DNA of 6,545 bases, from the NCBI GenBank assembly GCA_001438335.1, contig LIBV01000049.1, positions 1 through 6,545 on the forward strand. The letters are read 5' to 3'. Within the stretch, counting starts at the first letter, position 1. Every line of letters begins with the position of its first letter. Position numbers and translations under genes: made by a program. Of this stretch, positions 1-6,489 are shown piece by piece. Source of the DNA: Pelagibacteraceae bacterium BACL5 MAG-120820-bin39 (GTDB lineage: Bacteria > Pseudomonadota > Alphaproteobacteria > Pelagibacterales > Pelagibacteraceae). The notes under the pieces are model-generated. The model did not search any database and was not told where the DNA came from. It saw only the letters and a list, made by a program, of their open reading frames with translations.

Positions 1-1
1 T

Positions 2-574
2 GGTGTTGAAAGAGGAATGGTATTTCAACAAGGAGCATTGTTTGAATGGTTAACTGTTGCTGAAAATGTGAATTTTGGTCTTCGTATGAAAAAAGAAGAT
101 CCAGTTAAAACAGCAAAAAAAGTTGAAGAATGGTTAGAAATAGTTGGTCTTCAAGGATTTGGTAACACTCCTACTTACCAATTATCAGGGGGTATGCAGC
201 AACGGGTAGCTCTTGCAAGATGCTTGATTAATGATCCTGATTTAATTTTAATGGATGAACCCCTTGGTGCATTAGATGCATTAACGAGAGAAAAAATGCA
301 GTCATTAGTTTTAAAAATTTGGAAAGAAACAGGTAAAACTATTATTTTAATTACTCACTCAGTTGAAGAGGCATTGTTGCTTGGTGAAAGATTATATGTA
401 ATGGCGCCAAGGCCGGGAAGAATACATAAAGAATATAATCTTCCTTTTGCAAATATGGGACTTACTCAAGATTTAAGAGAAATAAAAAAAAATAAAGATT
501 TTTCTTCAAAAAGAGAAGAGATTTTAACCATGATATGGAACATGGAAGAAGAAATTATGGGGAAAGATAATTAA
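2..574 (+). CDS. NitT/TauT-family ABC transporter ATP-binding protein, 5'-truncated by window edge
   Basis: This is the cytoplasmic ATPase that powers an ABC importer of the nitrate/sulfonate/taurine class. The reading frame is open from base 2, so the gene begins upstream of the window and the ATG at base 17 is internal. Roughly the first third, including Walker A, is missing. Counting from the Met at base 17, the visible motifs are the Q-loop (FQQ, 3-5) followed by a WLTVAENV stretch typical of TauB/SsuB/NrtD proteins, the ABC signature LSGGMQQ (56-62), Walker B LILMDEP (76-82), a D-loop (GALDA, 84-88) and the switch His (H114 in LITHS). The C-terminal MAPRPGRI is also typical of this subfamily. 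The stop codon overlaps the permease ATG by one base (TAATG), so the two are translationally coupled. The family and import role are secure. The substrate cannot be read from this fragment: taurine, another sulfonate, nitrate and other small anions are all possible. Confidence 0.95.
   Translation, partial: GVERGMVFQQGALFEWLTVAENVNFGLRMKKEDPVKTAKKVEEWLEIVGLQGFGNTPTYQLSGGMQQRVALARCLINDPDLILMDEPLGALDALTREKMQSLVLKIWKETGKTIILITHSVEEALLLGERLYVMAPRPGRIHKEYNLPFANMGLTQDLREIKKNKDFSSKREEILTMIWNMEEEIMGKDN
559..566 (+). promoter_or_regulatory. Ribosome binding site of the permease gene
   Basis: The purine run GGGGAAAG lies 7 nt before the ATG at 574, inside the last codons of the ATPase gene. With the one-base TAATG overlap, it supports ATG 574 as the true permease start and indicates translational coupling. 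Confidence 0.6.
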
Positions 575-2499
575 TGCTAACACAAGCTATAACCATATTA
601 ATTATTGTAGCAATTGTTGGCTGTATTCTTTATGGCAGAAAATTAATTCGCACTGAAAAAGTTGATGCAGTGTTTGGTAACCCTGAAAGAGCTAAGGGAG
701 GTACACACTGGGTTATATTAGGTAGTAGTGTAATACTTTTAGTATGGATGTATTACTCTTGGGATATTGCTAAAGGATTTTATCCAAGATCAGCTAATGA
801 ATTATGTCAGGTTGCTAAAGTAAATGACTCGCTGGTAGCTTTAAATTATCAATTCCCTATTAATGAAAGAGAATTTAAAACAACAGCTATCATTAAAAAT
901 GAAAATAAAAATCTGCAAGATGTATTAAATCAAATCGAAAGTTCTGAAAATTTAAACTCACAAGAAAAAAATGAACTAACTAACTTTGTTAACCAAACCA
1001 TTAGTTTAATTCCAATGTTGACGAATTATGATTTAATGGAATTAGAAACAAAAAATTCAATTAAAGAAATCACTGGCAAGATTAATGATCTTACATCAAG
1101 ATTTAAACAAGCAGATTATCCTTTTGAAACAGCTGAACAAAAAGCGGAACGATTAAAATTATTGGAAAGTCAAGGTGACTGGAGTTTAGTTAAAATAAGA
1201 GCTGGGACAGGTTCAATTGAAAATACCATTGAAATACCTTTGATAGCAGAAACTAGTAAAGGCTTAAAATTTAGTAAAGCTGCTGAAGAATTAAATTTAA
1301 TTAATGATGAGTTTTTTAAATTAAGAAATCATAACCCTACATTTAAGTCAGCAATAACTGAACTAAAAGAATCCATTAAAGAATATAGAGCTAATAAAAC
1401 TGACGCTGAAGAATTAGCTTCTACTTATGCAAAAGATATTGAAAAAATTGCGAGAAGAATTGAGTTTGCAACCATTTACCCTCCAACTGCATTAAATGAA
1501 ATGCAACAAGCAATAATTGATTTTGATAAAGCTAATAAAGCTGAGCAAGGAGGTTTAAGATGGGTTGACGTATTTTTATTCCCTGCAGGAACTATTGTAG
1601 CAAGTGGCTCTAATTGTTCTGAGCAAGGTTCTGCTAGATGGTTACCAAAACCTTCAGATACATTTAATAAATTTATCTTAATGTCAAAACCAAGTGTGGG
1701 ATACAAAAGTGTTCCATTGCTTTGGATAGACATGATGGATGTTAGTCAAATAATTGGTTTTATTTTACCAGATTGGATTGCAGATATTTTACCAGGCGAT
1801 TATCCAGTACACACTACAGAAGGTGTAGTTGAACAAAACTTCAAAGGTAGAGTTTTAAAAGTGGTGACTGGAGATTTTTCACTATTTAAAATTCCTGTTC
1901 CTTATGGACATATTTGGGATTCTTTCATGAGGGTATTATTAGGATTAATCTTTGGAATAGTTATCGGTGTACCATTAGGATTGTTTATGGGATTAAATAG
2001 ATTTGCTAAAGGATTTTTTGATCCACTAATTGAACTTTATAGACCGGTACCCCCTTTAGCTTGGGCACCTCTAGTTATTTCAGTTCTTGGTATTGATAAT
2101 ACTGGAAAAGTATTTTTATTATTTATGGTTTCATTATCTATTATGATTATTTCAGCTAGAGCTGGAGCATCTGGAACTCAATTATCAAAAATCCATGCTG
2201 CTCACTCATTAGGAGCATCAAAGAGACAAATTTTAAGATATGTAATCTTTCCAAATTCTTTACCTGAAATTTTAACTGGTATTAGAGTTGCAGTTGGAAT
2301 GTGTTGGGGAACATTAGTTGCTGCTGAATTTTTAGCAGGAACAACAGGAATAGGATTTGTTGAAAACGTTGCAAAGAAATATTTCCAATATGAAGTAATT
2401 TGGATCACAATTTTTATTATGGGAATGTTAGGCTTATTGTTTGATGTTACCTTAAGAAAAATGATTGCTAAATATATACCTTGGCGAGGCAAAGGTTAA
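574..2499 (+). CDS. NitT/TauT-type ABC transporter permease with a large extracytoplasmic insert
   Basis: This is the inner-membrane channel subunit paired with the ATPase it overlaps. The C-terminal ~200 residues form an ordinary BPD_transp_1 domain. Its helices begin at IWDSF (447), followed by the RPVPPLAW segment, the ATPase-contacting EAA loop (about 542-562, containing HSLGASKRQ), and the WGTLVAAEFLAG and final MGMLGLLFD helices. Typical TauC/SsuC permeases have about 250-280 residues; this one has 641. The N-terminus has an extra hydrophobic helix (3-20), a basic presumably cytoplasmic linker (22-44), and a second helix (46-62) that probably equals the usual TM1. Next come about 300 polar, Glu/Lys/Asn-rich, mostly helix-forming residues, and then WLPKPSDTF (356-364), which resembles the LPxP motif that normally follows TM1 closely. 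The positive-inside rule places the insert outside the cytoplasm. Its only cysteines are C78 and C348. The permease assignment is firm; the function of the insert is unknown. Confidence 0.93.
   Translation: MLTQAITILIIVAIVGCILYGRKLIRTEKVDAVFGNPERAKGGTHWVILGSSVILLVWMYYSWDIAKGFYPRSANELCQVAKVNDSLVALNYQFPINEREFKTTAIIKNENKNLQDVLNQIESSENLNSQEKNELTNFVNQTISLIPMLTNYDLMELETKNSIKEITGKINDLTSRFKQADYPFETAEQKAERLKLLESQGDWSLVKIRAGTGSIENTIEIPLIAETSKGLKFSKAAEELNLINDEFFKLRNHNPTFKSAITELKESIKEYRANKTDAEELASTYAKDIEKIARRIEFATIYPPTALNEMQQAIIDFDKANKAEQGGLRWVDVFLFPAGTIVASGSNCSEQGSARWLPKPSDTFNKFILMSKPSVGYKSVPLLWIDMMDVSQIIGFILPDWIADILPGDYPVHTTEGVVEQNFKGRVLKVVTGDFSLFKIPVPYGHIWDSFMRVLLGLIFGIVIGVPLGLFMGLNRFAKGFFDPLIELYRPVPPLAWAPLVISVLGIDNTGKVFLLFMVSLSIMIISARAGASGTQLSKIHAAHSLGASKRQILRYVIFPNSLPEILTGIRVAVGMCWGTLVAAEFLAGTTGIGFVENVAKKYFQYEVIWITIFIMGMLGLLFDVTLRKMIAKYIPWRGKG
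2486..2495 (+). promoter_or_regulatory. Ribosome binding site favouring TTG 2501 as the dehydrogenase start
   Basis: GAGG (2486-2489) and AAAGG (2491-2495) lie just before the permease stop codon. AAAGG sits 5 nt before a TTG at 2501, a good spacing, and that TTG follows the permease stop by one base. The alternative in-frame TTG at 2465 would lie inside the permease gene. Confidence 0.55.
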
Positions 2500-2500
2500 T

Positions 2501-3505
2501 TTGAAAACGCCTGCCCTAAAAAACTTAATTATAAAAATTTTCAAAAAATATGGATTAAGTCAAAGCCATGCTGCAATCTCTGCTAATGCATTAATCAATG
2601 CAGAGCTAGTCGGTGCGTATGGTCATGGTTTATCAAGACTTAAAATGTATTGTGATCGAATAAGCAAAAAAGTCATTAATCCAAAACCTAAAATAAAGAT
2701 TAAAAAAATCTCTAACTCAATTTCTCATGTAGATGCTGATAACAGCATTGGCTTCGTTTCAGCAGATATTGCGATAAAGCAAGCAATCATTAATGCAAAA
2801 AAAACTGGCATTGGCTTAGTTGCAGTTAAAAACAGTGGTCACTATGGACTTTCAGGTTATTACGCTGAACAAGCTGTAAAACATAACCTGGTTACAATGA
2901 TTTATACTAATGCTCCTCCTGCAGTCGCACCACATGGTGCTTTAAAAACTTTATTTGGCACAAACCCTATTTGTTTTGGAACACCTACTGGAAGTAAAAT
3001 TCCTTTTATCCTAGATACATCAATTTCAATGATTAACCGTGGCAAAATAAGAGTTGCTGCAAGAAACAATCAATCAATTCCGGAAGGAGTTGCTCTGGAT
3101 AAACAAGGTAATCCAACAACAGATGCTAAAGAAGCTTTAGAGGGTGTGCAGTTACCTATTGCAGGTTTTAGAGGATCAGGTCTTGCTTGGATGGTAGATA
3201 TTTTAAGTGGTGTGTTAACTGGTGGAAATCATGCTGGTAGGGTTAAAGATCCTTTTGATGATTTTTCAGGACCACAAAATATCGGACATTTGTTTATAAC
3301 TTTTAAAGCAAATTTATTTCAAAAAAATTATAATCAAAGAATTAAAGATAATATTAAAACAATTAAAAAACTTCCTAAAATTAAAGGTGTAAAAGAAATA
3401 ATGTATCCAGGCCAAAATAAATTTAATCGTTATAAAAATAATTTAAATAAAGAAATATCGATTAATGAAATAATTCAGAAAGATTTAGAATTTTTACAAA
3501 AATAA
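2501..3505 (+). CDS. Malate/L-lactate (Ldh2) family NAD(P)-dependent dehydrogenase
   Basis: This is a cytoplasmic oxidoreductase of the Ldh2/MDH2 family, which interconverts 2-hydroxy and 2-oxo acids (malate, lactate, ureidoglycolate, sulfolactate) or reduces cyclic imino acids. Translated from TTG 2501 it has 334 residues, the normal family length, and its N-terminus aligns with the usual first helix. An in-frame TTG at 2465 would add 12 residues with no family resemblance. Visible motifs are GHGLSRL around the conserved His (H42), NSGHYG (111-116, H114), YTN (135-137), FGTNPI (152-157), LDTSISMINRGKI (171-183), the IPEGVALDKQGNPTTD segment (193-208) and GFRGSGLA (222-229). The C-terminus keeps the family's PG(E/Q) element followed by a Lys/Asn-rich tail. 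The family's frequent SHG at the substrate site is GHG here. The gene follows the permease by one base, so it probably acts on the imported compound or its product. The exact substrate cannot be assigned. Confidence 0.88.
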   Translation: MKTPALKNLIIKIFKKYGLSQSHAAISANALINAELVGAYGHGLSRLKMYCDRISKKVINPKPKIKIKKISNSISHVDADNSIGFVSADIAIKQAIINAKKTGIGLVAVKNSGHYGLSGYYAEQAVKHNLVTMIYTNAPPAVAPHGALKTLFGTNPICFGTPTGSKIPFILDTSISMINRGKIRVAARNNQSIPEGVALDKQGNPTTDAKEALEGVQLPIAGFRGSGLAWMVDILSGVLTGGNHAGRVKDPFDDFSGPQNIGHLFITFKANLFQKNYNQRIKDNIKTIKKLPKIKGVKEIMYPGQNKFNRYKNNLNKEISINEIIQKDLEFLQK

Positions 3506-3520
3506 AACTAATTTTGTTTT
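3499..3520. terminator. Weak A/T-only stem-loop between convergent genes, possible bidirectional terminator
   Basis: AAAATAAAA (3499-3507) can pair with TTTTGTTTT (3512-3520) around a CTAA loop, giving nine pairs with one U-G wobble in the plus-strand RNA. It spans both stop codons and has U-rich 3' sides on either strand. With no G-C pairs it is weak, and such arms can arise by chance in DNA this AT-rich. Its location between convergent units is the main support. Confidence 0.25.
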
Positions 3521-4356
3521 CTAAGAATATAAATAAAAATAAATCCAGTAATGTACATTAGCAATGCATATGCTGCAGTTGGCACTAAATAGATAACATC
3601 ATCAAAAATACTTGTAGCAACAAATACAGCTAAAGTTCCATTTTGCAAACCAACTTCCAAAGCAATACATTTTCTTTGTTCAAGACCACTCGCAAAAGTT
3701 TTAGCTATATAATAGGCTAAAATCATCATGGAAACATTGAGTACTAAAATTATAGTTCCCGCTTGAGCTAAATAGCTAAATATATTTTCTCTCTCTTCTA
3801 TAAAGATAGAAAGAAAAACAATAGCAAATAGTCCACTTGTAATTTTTTCTATTAACGAAATATTTGAAGAAACAAAATTTTCTGCAAATTTTCTTATTAT
3901 CATTCCAATTAAGACAGGTATCGTCACCACCAGAGCCATCTTTAAGGCAATACCTGTCATAGTAATTTCTGAAGATATATTTGTGATTCCAAGTAAACCT
4001 GCAGAAGTGAAAATTATGAAAGGTACTGAAATTATACTAACTAAACTAATCACAGCTGTTAGCGAGATAGAGAGAGCTACATCTCCTTTAGCAAATTTAG
4101 TTAAAACATTTGAGGTTACTCCACCAGGTGCTGCTGCAATAATCATTACTCCTAAGGCTAATTCAACTGAGGTATTAAAAATTAGAATTAATATATAAGC
4201 GACAACTGGTAAAAGTATTAATTGACAGATTAAGCCAACAAAAAAATCTTTGGGATTTTGAATTACTCTTAAAAAATCTTTTCCAGTTAAACCTAAGCCT
4301 AGCCCCAACATAATTAGAGCTAAAGCAATCGGTGCAATTTTTGTTACTATTTCCAT
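3508..4356 (-). CDS. Bile acid:sodium symporter (BASS) family transporter
   Basis: This is an inner-membrane secondary carrier of about ten helices that uses the sodium gradient to move organic anions. At 282 residues it is essentially full length. It carries the family motifs APGGVTSN (76-83), the crossing segment KGDVALSISLT (90-100) and LEVGLQNGTLA (233-243). Compared, from memory, with the Neisseria ASBT structure, the sodium ligands are all present at matching spacing: S82, N83, S96, T100 and E234 for site 1, and Q45, E234 and Q238 for site 2. It should therefore be an active sodium-coupled carrier. Bacterial members transport varied substrates (bile acids, pantoate, 2-oxo acids, sulfonates), so the name does not define the cargo. 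It starts 3 nt after the epoxide hydrolase stop, with no clear Shine-Dalgarno, and is probably co-transcribed and coupled with that gene. Its TAG stop lies 2 nt from the stop of the convergent dehydrogenase. Confidence 0.92.
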   Translation of the reverse strand: MEIVTKIAPIALALIMLGLGLGLTGKDFLRVIQNPKDFFVGLICQLILLPVVAYILILIFNTSVELALGVMIIAAAPGGVTSNVLTKFAKGDVALSISLTAVISLVSIISVPFIIFTSAGLLGITNISSEITMTGIALKMALVVTIPVLIGMIIRKFAENFVSSNISLIEKITSGLFAIVFLSIFIEERENIFSYLAQAGTIILVLNVSMMILAYYIAKTFASGLEQRKCIALEVGLQNGTLAVFVATSIFDDVIYLVPTAAYALLMYITGFIFIYILRKQN

Positions 4357-4359
4357 AAA

Positions 4360-5505
4360 TTATAATTTTATCTTACTTAAAAATAATCTTATATCATTAA
4401 TTAATTGTTGAGGATTTTCTAAAGCTGCAAAGTGTCCGCCAAAATTCATTTCAGTAAATTGTTGAATATTAAACATCCTATCTAAATAAGATCTAGGAGG
4501 CCATTCTGCCATTTCTTTTGGAAATTTAGCAATTCCAGTAGGAATATTTATTTTTTTGAAATCTTTTGAGAAATATCGACCACCTTCTTCACGACGACCA
4601 TAATAAATCCATGAAGCTGAATTAAATGAATTCGTTAAAATATAAATCATGATATTCGCTAACAAAGTATCCTTTGAATAAACGCTTTCAATATCTCCAT
4701 TTTTTAAATCAGACCATCCATGAAATTTTTCAAGTATCCATGCAGCAATTCCTACAGGGCTATCTGTCATGGCATAAGCTAGAGTTTGAGGTTTTGTTGC
4801 TTGTTGAGTTCGGTAACCATCTTGTATGACTTGATCTTCATCAAACTTTTTTAGCCATTTGACTTCTTCTTCATTTTGTGTGCCATCTGGAAGACGCATA
4901 GTTAAACAATTAACATGAATAGCCTTACAATTTTTTGAATAGTCATGACCAATCCAGTTTGCAATAGTTGCTCCCCAATCACCACCTTGAGCTGCATATT
5001 TTTCGTGACCTAGATTTTTAACCATCATTTTATTTAAAACTTCTGCTATTTTTCTAGGACCATATGGTTTTGGAGGTGTATCTGAAAAACCAAAACCAGG
5101 TAAAGATGGAGCTATGACTGTTACAGCATCTTCAATTTTACCTCCAAATTGTTCTGGGTGTGCTAATGGTTTTATAATTTCTAAAAATTCTATAATAGAA
5201 CCAGGCCAACCATGCATTAACAATAAAGGTTTTGGATTAGTGCCACTCCCCTCTTCTTTAATAAAATGAATATTCATTCCATCAACATTAGTTTTAAAAT
5301 TTGAAAAGCTATTAATTTTGTTTTGAACTTGTGGCCAATTAAATTCGGTAACCCAATAATATGAAATTTTTTTTAAATAACTATGACTTGTTCCATATTG
5401 CCAGTGATCAAAATTAGAGATATTCGACCATGGATAATTTTTAACTTTTTCATAAATTTTTGAGAGATCTTCTTGATTAAAATTAACCCTAAATTCTTTA
5501 ATCAT
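4360..5505 (-). CDS. Epoxide hydrolase, microsomal type (EHN domain plus alpha/beta hydrolase fold)
   Basis: This enzyme hydrolyses epoxides to vicinal diols through a covalent ester intermediate. An N-terminal EHN domain (about 1-110) precedes an alpha/beta hydrolase core. Visible elements are the oxyanion-hole motif HGWPGS (98-103), LPGFGFSD (135-142), the nucleophile elbow GGDWGA with D176, the lid tyrosine region SWIYYGRRE (Y301/Y302 as candidate proton donors), the acid E331 in FPKEM, and H358 in GGHFAALENP. In mammalian microsomal epoxide hydrolase the triad is Asp226, Glu404 and His431; the Glu-to-His distance of 27 residues is identical here. The length (381) is normal for bacterial members. 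No membrane anchor or signal peptide is seen, so it is probably cytoplasmic. It is the first gene of a two-gene unit with the BASS carrier. The natural substrate is unknown. ATG 5505 is accepted because the EHN domain starts at once; no clear Shine-Dalgarno precedes it. Confidence 0.92.
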   Translation of the reverse strand: MIKEFRVNFNQEDLSKIYEKVKNYPWSNISNFDHWQYGTSHSYLKKISYYWVTEFNWPQVQNKINSFSNFKTNVDGMNIHFIKEEGSGTNPKPLLLMHGWPGSIIEFLEIIKPLAHPEQFGGKIEDAVTVIAPSLPGFGFSDTPPKPYGPRKIAEVLNKMMVKNLGHEKYAAQGGDWGATIANWIGHDYSKNCKAIHVNCLTMRLPDGTQNEEEVKWLKKFDEDQVIQDGYRTQQATKPQTLAYAMTDSPVGIAAWILEKFHGWSDLKNGDIESVYSKDTLLANIMIYILTNSFNSASWIYYGRREEGGRYFSKDFKKINIPTGIAKFPKEMAEWPPRSYLDRMFNIQQFTEMNFGGHFAALENPQQLINDIRLFLSKIKL

Positions 5506-5577
5506 ATGAACAAGTTCTATTAATTTGTTATAAAATAAACTATAAACATTTTTTAAATTAATAATAATTATTGTTTA
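5506..5577. promoter_or_regulatory. Divergent promoter region
   Basis: This 72-bp spacer separates the divergent epoxide hydrolase and phosphate acyltransferase genes, so promoters for both should lie here or in the adjoining gene ends. It is almost entirely A/T. A TATAAA at 5541-5546 is a candidate -10 element for the plus-strand gene, but no well-spaced -35 is visible (TTGTTA at 5525-5530 is too close). No convincing operator palindrome was found. The regional call rests on gene orientation, not on a confident promoter match. Confidence 0.45.
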
Positions 5578-6489
5578 ATGCTCTCAAACAAAGAAATAGT
5601 CTGTCCAAACAACCTGTTAGATTATGCGCACCAAAAGAAAGGTGTCAAAGCAGCTATTGTCAATGCCGGCAAACCTTTACCTATGTTATCAGTGCAAGAT
5701 GCCGTAAAAGAAAATTTAATAGATCCAATTTTTATTGGTGACAAAAAAGAAATTGTAAAGTGTGCTGAAAATTTAAAATGGGACGTATCAAAATTTGAAA
5801 TCATTGATGAGCCAGTTGAAAATAATACTGCAGCAATTGCAGCAAAATTAGCTAGTGAAAATAAAATCAGAATTATTGTTAAAGGTCATATTCACACAGA
5901 TATCCTGATGAAAGAAGTTCTTAAAAGAGAGTATGACTTATTAGGTAAAACAAGATTAAGTCACATATGGCACATGACTATAGGTAAAAATGATAAACCT
6001 TTAATCATTACTGATGGTGCTTTAAATGTTCAGCCAAATGTAAAAACTAAAATGCATATTTTAAAAAATGTAATTAATTTTTCTAATCGTATTGGTATTG
6101 AAAGACCTAAGGTTGCAGTTCTTTCTGCAACCGAAGAAGTGCTAGACAGTGTACCAAGTTCAAAAGATGCAGCGGAAATTACTAAACTTGCAAAAGATGA
6201 AAATTTAAATGCTGATGTTTTTGGCCCCCTTGCATTTGATAATTCTATTTCAAAAAAATCAGCTGCGATTAAAGGAATAAAAAACAGTGTTGCTGGTGTA
6301 GCAGATGTTTTATTAGTTCCTAGTGTAGAGACTGGAAATGGTTTAGTAAAAATGATGATTTATTTCATGGGCGCTTGTGCTGCAGGAGTGGTGGTTGGAG
6401 GAAAAGTGCCAGTTGTAATTACTAGCCGATCTGATGAAGCTCAAGCTCGATTGGCTTCAATTGCTGCAGCAGTTGTTGCGTTAGATTAA
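5578..6489 (+). CDS. Phosphate acetyl/butyryltransferase family protein
   Basis: This cytoplasmic enzyme exchanges phosphate and CoA on an acyl group (acyl-CoA + phosphate to acyl phosphate + CoA). It is the short, single-domain form of 303 residues, with no N-terminal MaoC-type hydratase domain or DRTGG/AAA extension. Landmarks are CPNNLL (9-14), KGHIHTD (102-108), SHIWHM (128-133), IITDGALN (143-150), PKVAVLSATEEV (about 178-189), VPSSKDAA, GPLAFDNSIS (216-225), VPSVETGNGLVKM (247-259) and the C-terminal TSRSDEAQAR with S283, R284 and D286 in the CoA/phosphate site region. Relatives are often annotated as bifunctional enoyl-CoA hydratase/phosphate acetyltransferase and often neighbour an acetate kinase gene. 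The sequence after the stop is too short to show one. Acetyl is the likeliest acyl group; butyryl or another short acyl group is possible. No Shine-Dalgarno precedes ATG 5578, but the N-terminus fits the family. Confidence 0.9.
   Translation: MLSNKEIVCPNNLLDYAHQKKGVKAAIVNAGKPLPMLSVQDAVKENLIDPIFIGDKKEIVKCAENLKWDVSKFEIIDEPVENNTAAIAAKLASENKIRIIVKGHIHTDILMKEVLKREYDLLGKTRLSHIWHMTIGKNDKPLIITDGALNVQPNVKTKMHILKNVINFSNRIGIERPKVAVLSATEEVLDSVPSSKDAAEITKLAKDENLNADVFGPLAFDNSISKKSAAIKGIKNSVAGVADVLLVPSVETGNGLVKMMIYFMGACAAGVVVGGKVPVVITSRSDEAQARLASIAAAVVALD

Noticed and set aside
1476..1733. Minus-strand open frame of about 85 codons inside the permease gene
   Set aside because: It lies wholly opposite a clear coding region, has no recognisable motif and has no ribosome binding site. 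It is a shadow frame.
2202..2492. Minus-strand open frame of about 96 codons opposite the permease core
   Set aside because: The opposite strand encodes the conserved EAA loop and final helices of the permease. This frame shows no family resemblance.
2465..2500. TTG at 2465 as the dehydrogenase start, giving a 35-base overlap with the permease
   Set aside because: The added 12 residues do not fit the family N-terminus. TTG 2501 has a better-placed AAAGG and leaves a normal protein length.
3983..4198. Plus-strand open frame of about 71 codons inside the BASS carrier gene
   Set aside because: It is antisense to conserved carrier motifs, has no ribosome binding site and matches nothing recognisable.
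5622..5804. Minus-strand open frame of about 60 codons inside the acyltransferase gene
   Set aside because: It is opposite a well-conserved protein, low in complexity and without a start signal.
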